Source of the DNA: Pseudomonadota bacterium
GTDB taxonomy: Bacteria; Pseudomonadota; Alphaproteobacteria; Rhizobiales; Hyphomicrobiaceae
Direction of reading: 5' to 3'
DNA: 6,738 nt
NCBI GenBank assembly: GCA_021813195.1
Contig: JAKALI010000228.1
Location: 1 to 6,738, forward strand
Shown here: positions 1-6,168 of the stretch, in pieces
How positions within the stretch are numbered: position 1 is the first letter of the stretch
Layout: the number at the start of each line of letters is the position of its first letter
Made by a program: the position numbers and the translations under genes
Notes under the pieces: model-generated
Databases searched by the model: none
Told to the model about the DNA's origin: nothing
Seen by the model: the letters and a program-made list of their open reading frames with translations, nothing else

Positions 1-179
1 GGCCGAATGTGTGCGCTGCTAGGCTCGGTCCGATCGGGCTCTGACGCTTGCATGGACTCGGCTGATGGGCTGCATGAATTGATGTGTTGCGGCGCGAGGG
101 GCATTGCGTCGAACGTTTCGGACCAAACGTAGCGATGAGAGCAAACTCGATTAAGAGCGCCGCGCAGCGCTCAGGCTTG
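1..179. other. Upstream region without a recognisable gene
   Basis: No recognisable gene or RNA was found here. One plus-strand frame is open from base 1 to a TAG at 130-132, but its translation resembles nothing I know and it has no credible start, so it could be the tail of an upstream gene or chance. The binding-protein frame is also open from a GTG at 84 and an ATG at 135. A weak promoter-like pair is visible: CTTGCA at 47-52 and CTGCAT at 70-75, spaced 17 bases, resembling the alphaproteobacterial housekeeping pattern. The -10 element is poor. If it is real, transcription would begin near 82 and favour the later starts of the binding protein. Confidence 0.4.
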
Positions 180-1193
180 ATGAGCGACCGCGGGCTACGG
201 ACAGGTACGCTGTTCATTGTGCTGCTCGCCTTTATGAGTGCGGCGCAGGCGGGCATCCTAGAGGCCGTCCGCGAGCGCGGCCACATCGTGTGCGGCGTCG
301 CGGAAGGTCAGACCGGATTTTCGCAGACAGATCAGAGCGGCCGATGGACGGGGATCGATGTCGAATTCTGCACCGCACTGGCCGCGGCCGTCATTGGTGA
401 CAAATCCGCCGTCAAGTTTCGGGCAATCGCGCGCACCGATGGTGCGAAAGCCCTGAACGCTGGCGACGTCGACGTGCTCCTCGGCGGGTTGGCTTGGACG
501 TTCGCGCGCGAGGGAGAACTCGGAATGCGCGCGGTCGGTGTTTTATTACACGACGGACAGGGCATTCTGATCAAGAGGTCATTTGGTATCGGCAGCGTCC
601 TGGAATTGTCCGGGTCCACGATTTGCGTCGCATCCGGCAGTAGCTTCGTGCAGACGCTCAATGATTATTTTGGGCAACGTCTGATGCGCGTGAATTTGAT
701 TGTTGCCGACAAGTGGGAAAATCAAATCAAAGCCTACATCGAGGGCCAATGCACGGCTATGAGTGGGCCCGTCATTCGACTGGCGATTGAGCGCAGTCGG
801 ATGCACACCCCCATGGACCATGTGCTGCTCCCGGAACTGCTATCTTTGGATATGTCAGGTCCCATGGTGCGCCAAGGTGATGACGCATGGTTTACGATCG
901 TGCGATGGGTGCTGTTTTCTCTGATCCGGGCCGAGGAGCTGGGTCTTTCGACAGCCAACGTGAATGAGAAGCGTCAGATCCAAGAATCGTCGCAGATCAA
1001 TCGCTTTCTCGACGGTACGGCCGGCTTGGCTGTGGGGCTGATGGAAGGCTGGGTGCACCGCGTCGTGGAACAGGTGGGCAATTACGCGGACATTTACGAG
1101 CGCACCTTGGGTGAGCAGTCCCAGCTCAAGTTGTCGCGCGGGCGCAACAACCTGTGGAGTGGAGGCGGGCTGCTGGCGGCGCCGGCGTTCTGA
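180..1193 (+). CDS. AapJ-like periplasmic amino-acid-binding protein (orphan, altered ligand site)
   Basis: Probable extracytoplasmic solute-binding protein of family 3, closest by recalled motifs to AapJ, the general L-amino-acid receptor of alphaproteobacterial ABC transporters. I chose the ATG at 180 because it gives a 24-residue signal peptide: a short basic start, a hydrophobic core (residues 9-19) and an A-Q-A cleavage site. In-frame starts at 135 (ATG) and 84 (GTG) would bury it, and none has a good ribosome site. Family features in the 337 residues are R-E-R-G-H-I-V-C-G-V (31-40), D-V-E-F-C (60-64), W-T-x-x-R-E (106-111), D-G-Q-G (125-128), V-R-Q-G-D-D-x-W-F (230-238) and Q-V-G-N-Y (298-302). 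Length is typical of AapJ. Two ligand-site stretches deviate: the usual R-N-T-T before W-T is G-G-L-A (102-105), and the usual T-T-D-R-S-G-L reads S-G-P-V-I-R-L (195-201), losing the aspartate expected to hold the amino group. No permease or ATPase gene lies nearby. The family is fairly sure; the ligand is unknown. Confidence 0.85.
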   Translation: MSDRGLRTGTLFIVLLAFMSAAQAGILEAVRERGHIVCGVAEGQTGFSQTDQSGRWTGIDVEFCTALAAAVIGDKSAVKFRAIARTDGAKALNAGDVDVLLGGLAWTFAREGELGMRAVGVLLHDGQGILIKRSFGIGSVLELSGSTICVASGSSFVQTLNDYFGQRLMRVNLIVADKWENQIKAYIEGQCTAMSGPVIRLAIERSRMHTPMDHVLLPELLSLDMSGPMVRQGDDAWFTIVRWVLFSLIRAEELGLSTANVNEKRQIQESSQINRFLDGTAGLAVGLMEGWVHRVVEQVGNYADIYERTLGEQSQLKLSRGRNNLWSGGGLLAAPAF

Positions 1194-1248
1194 GGGGTTC
1201 CTCGAAGGGTGAGGCGCCAGCTTGGGCCGCGTGAAGGATGCGGGATCG

Positions 1249-1995
1249 ATGAACAGTCTTTTGAACGTTGATGTCGACATCGGAACGGCACTGCTCGTGT
1301 TGGCTTGGCTCGGGGTTGGGCTGGTGGTGTGGCGGGAGACGCGACCGCTTCGCATCCCGCTTTCAAAGCCCAGGCCCCCTGAAACGCCAGCACCCGATCC
1401 CGAGCGATTATTCTGCGCGGGCGTTAATGTCACAGAAAGGATTGCAGACCAGGCCGCATCAGGCGCTCCGAGCTCTGTTTCCCTTGCTAATCTTTGGCCA
1501 TCGGGTCAAGCGCCATCGCCGCCACCGCCTACGCTCACGGGCACCCACTCGCTCACAGGCGGGTTCACAGCCGGGGTGCACAATGCAGAGTTCGTGCACC
1601 GACAGCGCCTCGCCGTTGCGGACGCAGCCGGAGATTTGTCTGCCGTGTGCCGCGAGGCTCTGGCACTCGTACGGATGCGACGTAGCGGCGATCCGAGCGG
1701 GCGACCCCAGCCGCCATCAAGATCAAGTGATGATTTGCATGCGGAGGAGCTCGCACTGCTGAAGCAAGCCGTCGTCGCCGCCACTCAGGCGGGGCGGCGG
1801 GACTTGCATGCCGAAGCGCGCATGGAGCTCGCTGAACTTGCCGCCGCTCACGGCGACATGACGACCGCGTGCGAGCACTGGCAATTAGCGCGAATGCTGT
1901 TCCAAGAGGCGGGTCTTAGGACGGAAAGCGATCGTGCCAGCGAATACATGCGCCGTCAGCGTTGTCCGACCGATTGGTTCCTGACCGGATTTTGA
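1249..1995 (+). CDS. Membrane-anchored protein of unknown function, helical TPR-like C-terminus
   Basis: I do not recognise this 248-residue protein as a named family. Residues 10-28 form one hydrophobic segment, followed by basic residues (W-R-E-T-R), which suggests a single-pass inner-membrane anchor. Residues 33-50 and 83-98 are proline-rich linker. From about 112 to the end the chain is rich in alanine, leucine and glutamate and predicts as helix pairs. Residues 161-222 look like one or two TPR-type hairpins, with D-L-H-A-E occurring twice (162-166 and 185-189). It ends in C-P-T-D-W-F-L-T-G-F. I chose ATG 1249 because it places the membrane segment at the N-terminus; AAGG lies 11 bases upstream. 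An in-frame TTG at 1222 with GAGG seven bases upstream is an alternative that adds nine residues. It follows the binding-protein gene by 55 bases on the same strand, so co-transcription is likely. A scaffold or assembly role would be inference only. Confidence 0.75.
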   Translation: MNSLLNVDVDIGTALLVLAWLGVGLVVWRETRPLRIPLSKPRPPETPAPDPERLFCAGVNVTERIADQAASGAPSSVSLANLWPSGQAPSPPPPTLTGTHSLTGGFTAGVHNAEFVHRQRLAVADAAGDLSAVCREALALVRMRRSGDPSGRPQPPSRSSDDLHAEELALLKQAVVAATQAGRRDLHAEARMELAELAAAHGDMTTACEHWQLARMLFQEAGLRTESDRASEYMRRQRCPTDWFLTGF

Positions 1996-2032
1996 GACGT
2001 CTGTGCCGCCACCGCGCGACGACGGATTGATG

Positions 2033-3037
2033 TCACTGCAGGATAATCTCAACGTCCTTTGCCTTTCCGTCCTGGACAATGAATTCTTGACGAAAAACTT
2101 TGCCTTGGGATTTTGCAACCACCACATAGCGTCCAGGTGCCAAGCTGTGCGTCGGTAGTGCGCCGACGGTTTCTTTGATGACTTGGCCGTCAGGGGTTTG
2201 GATGCTCCATTGCGTGTCGGGCAGGGCCTCACCGCCGGCACGCGCAACGAGCTTGAAGCTGACTTTGCCAAAGGTGTGGACGACGGTTGCTTCGGTCAGC
2301 TTTCCTGCCTCGACGGTCACATCACTGCGCACAACGGCGTTAGCATCGCCATAAGTCGAAACGATGTGATAAAGCCCGGCGTTGAGGCGGATAATCAATC
2401 CCGGCTTTGCTCCTGCCATCACAAGGTGTCGGCTGTCGGTCTGATCACGGTCGGCATAGATGTCGAACGTTACGCTGCCGCTGATGGGTTTTCCGCCGGC
2501 CATCGTCACGACGCGCAGTCCTCCAGCGTTCAGCACGAAAGTCTCGATCTGGGGCTGGTTTGCGGGTCTTTCCGTGACTTTGATCCGACGGGTCAGATGC
2601 GCTCGGCCGAACGCCGCGTTGACCACATAGTCACCCGGTGGCAGTTGCGTGACGGGCGCGGGTTGGCGAATGGTGTGCAACGCGCTGGCCCGCGACTGAT
2701 CCCCGCTCGGGCCCCGATAGACGCGCCAAATGATCCCCTGATCGATGCGCTGTCCGTCCGCTGTCAAAAGGGCGACGAGCTGGACAGGCACGGCTTGCTG
2801 TCCGTCTCGCTCCTTCGTGCCCTGTAAGTCGAGTGCGCGGGGGATGATCGTCGTGTTGTTGTCTTGGCGTTGCGCGGCATCAGGTGCAACGTCAGGTGCT
2901 TGCGTGCTCCAATCTCTGCCGGCTTCAAGCGCTGGCGATGACTGACCCAGAGCCTGACCTGCGCTAGAAATTGCGAGCACGAGCGCAATCAAGGTGGTCG
3001 CTCGCAGGAACGTGGAGATTTGACGATGCCTCACCAT
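2033..3037 (-). CDS. Secreted three-module beta-repeat protein, paralogous to the repeats of the adjacent VWA protein
   Basis: A 334-residue exported protein of unknown function. The ATG at 3037 is chosen because it begins a signal peptide: M-V-R-H-R-Q, a hydrophobic core at about 12-24 and a probable A-L-G cleavage site near residue 31. The frame is open to 3151, with another ATG at 3085, but those starts bury the signal. Residues 32-80 look disordered and polar. Three modules follow (about 84-170, 173-256 and 257-334). Each ends in a hairpin with G-x-Y (135-137, 221-223 and 302-304), then hydrophobic residues and a strand with alternating valines. This resembles carboxypeptidase-regulatory-like or other small beta-sandwich domains; I infer the fold from strand pattern only. 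No catalytic motif is visible. It lies 139 bases downstream of the VWA gene on the same strand and shares its module type, so a joint envelope function is plausible. It converges with the preceding plus-strand gene across 37 bases. Confidence 0.8.
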   Translation of the reverse strand: MVRHRQISTFLRATTLIALVLAISSAGQALGQSSPALEAGRDWSTQAPDVAPDAAQRQDNNTTIIPRALDLQGTKERDGQQAVPVQLVALLTADGQRIDQGIIWRVYRGPSGDQSRASALHTIRQPAPVTQLPPGDYVVNAAFGRAHLTRRIKVTERPANQPQIETFVLNAGGLRVVTMAGGKPISGSVTFDIYADRDQTDSRHLVMAGAKPGLIIRLNAGLYHIVSTYGDANAVVRSDVTVEAGKLTEATVVHTFGKVSFKLVARAGGEALPDTQWSIQTPDGQVIKETVGALPTHSLAPGRYVVVAKSQGKVFRQEFIVQDGKAKDVEIILQ

Positions 3038-3123
3038 GGGTCGTTCACGTCGCGCTGCGCTGTAAGGAATTGACCGCAGGCCCATCGAGCCTTGAACCCC
3101 GTTATCGCCGGCAGCATGGTCGC

Positions 3124-3152
3124 AGTGTGGCAAAACGGATCGCCCGGTCAAG
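3124..3152 (-). promoter_or_regulatory. Possible sigma-70-type promoter for the three-module repeat gene
   Basis: On the minus strand, a perfect CTTGAC (plus-strand 3147-3152) is followed after 17 bases by CACACT (3124-3129), matching TATAAT at three of six positions. It lies in the 139-base gap after the VWA stop codon and would give a leader of about 80 bases before the start at 3037. It suggests the second gene could also be transcribed on its own. The -10 element is weak, so chance is a real possibility. Confidence 0.25.
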
Positions 3153-3176
3153 TGGCAAGGTGGGCTTCATCAATGT

Positions 3177-5189
3177 TCACCGCGCAGGTGGTTCGGCGCG
3201 GAGAGAGATCGTATGGCGGTCGCCTAGGCCGAGCGTGATCGTTTGCTCGTTTCGCTGGGCGGCCTGTTCCACCAGGAGTGTATAGCGGCCGGGAGCCAAG
3301 AGTGCTCTGAAAGGTCGACCGGGGTGAGACCGCCAGACCGTGCGGCCCTGGGCGTCGCGGATTGCGGCGCGCGCACCGGCCTCCGATCTCGATGCTGCCG
3401 AGGCGTCGATGGTCAGTTCGCTCACCGGCAATTGCAATTCAACCGTTTTGTCATCGCTGTCCTTCAAGTTGAAAACCATGGCTGACTTGACGTTCGTGGC
3501 ACCCAGTTGCGCTTCGATTTTGTAGCGTCCCGGCCCCAACTGGAACGTCGGTGCGACCGCGGTGCTGTAGCCGACCGGCCGCAAGTCCCCATCCGCTTGC
3601 GTGATTCGCGTGATGATTGGCGTCTCCGACGGACGTGCCATGCCAGCCAAAGACGGGTTCACCGTGAGCCGGGAGACCGGCAGCACCATCATGTGTTTGA
3701 CCATATCCCCGCTCGACACCGCCACGCGTTCACGGGTGGCCGCCATGCCACGCTGGACTGTCACGTAATAGGTTCCGGCCTGAAGTGTGAAACGCGGGGT
3801 CGGCGCGGCAGATCGGGCGATTTCGCGGCGGCCGACCGGGGAATCGACATCGTCCACCTCGATTACGAACACCGCGTCGGCAACGGGCAATCCGCCTTGC
3901 GCCTGAACAGCGCTGAGTTCTAATAGGCCAGTATCCAACACCACGTCTCGGCGAACGCTGTCGCCCGCCGCGACGTCCACTTTGGTTGTGGCCGACGCAA
4001 GACCGTCTGCCACGCGGAGCATGTAGGTTCCCTTCGCTACGATCAAGTCCCCGGACGACTGGCGGCCGATCCAAATTGGGCGTTCTGGGGCGGGACCTTG
4101 TCCGTCCAGGGCGAACAACGTGACAATAGGCGCATTGAGTTTGTCGCCGAGTTTGGACGCCGATGCTGCAAAGCTCAACACGCCAGCATCCAGATTGATG
4201 CGCGCCTGTGCGGGTCCTTCCGCACCAACCTCAATTTCTCTTTGGCGTGTCACCAGACCGTGGCTAACAGCGACGCGATATCGGCCCGGTGGCAGCGCCT
4301 CGTTGATCTCAGCCGACTTGCGTTCCACAATCGGCGCATCGCCGGAGGAAGCGCCGTCCTTTGAGATCATCCAACGCAAGGGTGCGTCGATCATCGGGCC
4401 GCCCTCGGCGAGTGCTGCCGTCAAACGCACGCCTGGCGCACCTTTGGCCGGGGACGTCGGTTCGGCCGAGGGCTTGAGCGCATCGGCCAATGCAGGTGCG
4501 CTGTCGGGCGTGAGGTGGGTGAGCTCAAAAATTTGTTTCAAAGCGTCGGCCATTTCGGTCTGATTGGTAACGCGCAGATGACGTCCCGAGGTGGTCGCGC
4601 TCACGCACTGCATGCGCTTGTGCTCGATCTCTGGCAGGCTGAGCCCCACGACGTGAACCGCCACTTGCGGGTGATTTTTCGCAATGTCGGCGGCGGCCGT
4701 GCAAACGTCCTGATGGCAATTATCCGCGTTGTCGTGGATCAAGACGATGTGCCCCGTATCCTGGGGACCGAACGTGCCGGCGACTTCGCGCAACCCCTGC
4801 GCGACAGGGCCTTTGCCCCTGGGGTTCAATCGCTCCAAGGCTTCTGCCACACGCACTGCTGCGCCGACTTCAGCCGGCGTGATGATTTCCACGTCGGAGC
4901 AATCGCCTTTTCGACGATGTCCGTATGACGCGAAGCCGAGGCGCGCCGTGTTTGGCGCACGCGCGAGCAAGTCGCGTAACACGTCGCGCACCGCGTAAAA
5001 CTTGACCGCGCTGTCGCCCTCCATTTTGCCCCACATCGAGCCCGAACCGTCCACCAGAAAGACGACGGTCGGGGTCGCACTGGCTTGCCGGGCGTGCGCC
5101 GAGCCCGCGAGAGAGGCGAGTTGAGCGCTTAGAAGCGCTAACAGGCCGAAAACAGAAGCGATTTTTGCCTGACGGAGGGAGAGTGTCAT
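3177..5189 (-). CDS. Secreted VWA-domain protein with five C-terminal beta-repeat modules
   Basis: A 670-residue exported protein. It has a signal peptide (hydrophobic core about 11-28, cleavage after A-H-A, residues 31-33). A von Willebrand factor A domain (about 41-225) follows, with a MIDAS-type metal site D-G-S-G-S-M (47-52). It belongs to a proteobacterial VWA subfamily I recognise by S-Y-G-H-R-R-K-G-D-C (88-97). Four cysteines (97, 158, 163, 195) sit where that subfamily has them and may form disulfides in the periplasm. The subfamily motif G-K-T-P-L reads G-K-G-P-V (125-129), so the usual metal-binding threonine is glycine 127. Asp153 occupies the last MIDAS position. After a linker (226-253), five modules of about 80-85 residues run to the end, each carrying G-x-Y (302, 387, 472, 554 and 634). 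VWA domains generally mediate protein-protein binding; the partner is unknown. It is the first gene of a minus-strand pair. The start has no strong ribosome site (AGGA 12 bases upstream). Confidence 0.88.
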   Translation of the reverse strand: MTLSLRQAKIASVFGLLALLSAQLASLAGSAHARQASATPTVVFLVDGSGSMWGKMEGDSAVKFYAVRDVLRDLLARAPNTARLGFASYGHRRKGDCSDVEIITPAEVGAAVRVAEALERLNPRGKGPVAQGLREVAGTFGPQDTGHIVLIHDNADNCHQDVCTAAADIAKNHPQVAVHVVGLSLPEIEHKRMQCVSATTSGRHLRVTNQTEMADALKQIFELTHLTPDSAPALADALKPSAEPTSPAKGAPGVRLTAALAEGGPMIDAPLRWMISKDGASSGDAPIVERKSAEINEALPPGRYRVAVSHGLVTRQREIEVGAEGPAQARINLDAGVLSFAASASKLGDKLNAPIVTLFALDGQGPAPERPIWIGRQSSGDLIVAKGTYMLRVADGLASATTKVDVAAGDSVRRDVVLDTGLLELSAVQAQGGLPVADAVFVIEVDDVDSPVGRREIARSAAPTPRFTLQAGTYYVTVQRGMAATRERVAVSSGDMVKHMMVLPVSRLTVNPSLAGMARPSETPIITRITQADGDLRPVGYSTAVAPTFQLGPGRYKIEAQLGATNVKSAMVFNLKDSDDKTVELQLPVSELTIDASAASRSEAGARAAIRDAQGRTVWRSHPGRPFRALLAPGRYTLLVEQAAQRNEQTITLGLGDRHTISLRAEPPAR

Positions 5190-5207
5190 CGCGGATCAAT
5201 GTCCTAG

Positions 5208-5221
5208 GTCCCGATTGGGAC
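5208..5221. promoter_or_regulatory. Short inverted repeat upstream of the VWA gene
   Basis: GTCCC (5208-5212) and GGGAC (5217-5221) form a perfect five-base inverted repeat with a four-base loop, and the palindrome CCTAGG (5203-5208) abuts it. It lies 19-32 bases upstream of the VWA start codon, in the 139-base gap that separates that gene from the divergent nitroreductase. It could be an operator or a small leader hairpin, but five-base repeats are common by chance. No convincing promoter for either divergent gene was seen in this gap. Confidence 0.2.
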
Positions 5222-5328
5222 GGGCGGCAAGGAGTCGGTGGAAGTTTACCAAATTGCGAGGTCTGGGGTAGTGCATGGCACGCACGAGCGCCCGCCAACG
5301 GTGGCGCAGCGACGGAGAATGACGCCCC

Positions 5329-5916
5329 ATGAACCGAGAGACGAACAATCCGATCCTTGAACTTCTCAAAACACGCCGCTCCGTGAAGCCGGACATGCTG
5401 GTCGAACCCGCGCCGTCGCCGACTGAACTCGACTTGATCCTCACCATCGCCGCGCGCGTGCCCGACCACAAGAAGCTCGTGCCATGGCGGTTCGTCATCC
5501 TGGAAGGCGAAGCGCGGGCGCGGCTCGGTGCGATCGCAGCCCAAATCTGCCGCGAGGAGGAGGGCGAACCTCCCTCAAGGGTCCGGCTCGAAACCGAGGC
5601 GTCGCGGTTCCAACGAGCGCCGTTGGTCGTCGCCGTCGTGTCCCGGGTTGTTGAGACGCGCGGTGCGCCGGAGTGGGAGCAGGTGCTTTCGGCGGGGGCG
5701 GCGGCATTCAATTTGTGCCTTGCGGCTAACGCCTTGGGGTACGGCACGTGCTGGGTCACGGAATGGGTGGCATACAACGCAAAATTTGGGGCTGCGTTCG
5801 GTTTGGAGTCCAAGGAACGGATCGCCGGGTTCATTCACATCGGCACTCCGCGCGAGCGTCCTGATGATCGCGAGCGTCCCGACATGGCTGCGATCGTGTC
5901 GCGCTGGCAGAATTGA
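5329..5916 (+). CDS. YdjA-type FMN-dependent nitroreductase family protein
   Basis: A cytoplasmic flavoprotein of the nitroreductase superfamily, most like the small YdjA branch, which bind FMN as dimers and use NAD(P)H to reduce nitro or other electrophilic compounds. The physiological substrate is unknown. In 195 residues, full length for the branch, R-R-S-V-K (16-20) is the FMN-phosphate motif. P-D-H-K-K (45-49) with P-W-R-F (52-55) is the YdjA signature, W-E-Q-x-x-S-A-G (116-123) precedes the core helix, and G-Y-G-T-C-W-V-T-E-W (137-146) lies in the C-terminal half, followed by G-F-I-H-I-G-T-P (167-174). E. coli YdjA has W-R-S-G where this has W-V-T-E; I recall the latter form from alphaproteobacteria. 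GGAG at 5314-5317, 11 bases before ATG, supports the start. It diverges from the VWA gene and is probably monocistronic. No signal peptide or membrane segment is present. Confidence 0.92.
   Translation: MNRETNNPILELLKTRRSVKPDMLVEPAPSPTELDLILTIAARVPDHKKLVPWRFVILEGEARARLGAIAAQICREEEGEPPSRVRLETEASRFQRAPLVVAVVSRVVETRGAPEWEQVLSAGAAAFNLCLAANALGYGTCWVTEWVAYNAKFGAAFGLESKERIAGFIHIGTPRERPDDRERPDMAAIVSRWQN
5851..5884 (+). repeat. Short tandem repeat inside the nitroreductase C-terminus
   Basis: The 11-base string CGCGAGCGTCC occurs at 5851-5861 and again at 5869-5879, an offset of 18 bases or six codons. The unit encodes R-E-R-P-D-D and then R-E-R-P-D-M (residues 175-186). It is in frame, so it may be a small past duplication, or a coincidence within a region rich in arginine and proline in related proteins. 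Confidence 0.5.
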
Positions 5917-6028
5917 CGGCTGGTCCGCCACAACCTTTCCGCGTGGGGCGGGTTGGGCGAGGCCGAATGGGCTCGCGAGGTACATTCGGACTCTTGCCCT
6001 AGCTTGGGTCGCGGTGCAACCATGGAGC

Positions 6029-6060
6029 GTCCGTGGCTGTGATTCTGCGTGTCCACGGAC
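6029..6060. promoter_or_regulatory. Eight-base inverted repeat between the nitroreductase and exporter genes
   Basis: GTCCGTGG (6029-6036) and CCACGGAC (6053-6060) are perfect inverted copies around a 16-base spacer, within the 252-base gap at 5917-6168. No run of T follows, so it is not a standard intrinsic terminator. It might be an operator for the exporter gene downstream or a terminator hairpin for the nitroreductase. Nothing else in this gap was identifiable: no RNA gene and no clear promoter. Confidence 0.25.
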
Positions 6061-6156
6061 CGTGTGCCCTGTCAAATTCCACAAAATGACGGCTCCACGC
6101 GTCGTGTCGGGTCGTCAATGGGTCACTCCGCGGGGGCGGGTGTGGCTGCTACCTCC

Positions 6157-6165
6157 GGGGAGAGG
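6157..6165 (+). promoter_or_regulatory. Strong ribosome binding site that favours a TTG start for the exporter
   Basis: The purine run GGGGAGAGG includes GGAG at 6159-6162, six bases before the in-frame TTG at 6169. It is the best Shine-Dalgarno match in the window and decides the exporter start over an upstream in-frame ATG at 6118, which has no visible ribosome site. Confidence 0.55.
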
Positions 6166-6168
6166 CTC

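Noticed and set aside
855..1433. 192-residue minus-strand open frame opposite the end of the binding-protein gene and start of the anchored-protein gene
   Set aside because: It lies across two better-supported genes on the other strand; its translation has low-complexity composition typical of a shadow frame in GC-rich DNA and no recognisable motif.
1996..2032. Bidirectional terminator between the convergent genes
   Set aside because: Only an eight-base loopless palindrome, AGACGTCT at 1995-2002, is present; no hairpin with a T-run is visible on either strand.
2183..2827. 214-residue plus-strand open frame inside the three-module repeat gene
   Set aside because: The opposite strand encodes a protein with a signal peptide and a regular repeat pattern; this frame shows no domain and is a shadow.
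180..5189. Methanol-dehydrogenase (mxa) accessory cluster
   Set aside because: A family-3 binding protein near VWA proteins recalls MxaJ with MxaC/MxaL, but the binding protein matches AapJ motifs, the VWA proteins have a different layout and no mxaF, mxaG or mxaI is present.
5245..5274. Promoter for the nitroreductase (TTTACC, 18 bases, TAGTGC)
   Set aside because: The -10 hexamer matches consensus at only two positions, which is no better than chance.
4870..5834. Two long minus-strand open frames (4870-5544 and 5196-5834) across the VWA start, the gap and the nitroreductase
   Set aside because: They overlap the strongly recognised VWA and nitroreductase genes and are rich in Arg, Pro and Ser as expected of antisense shadows.
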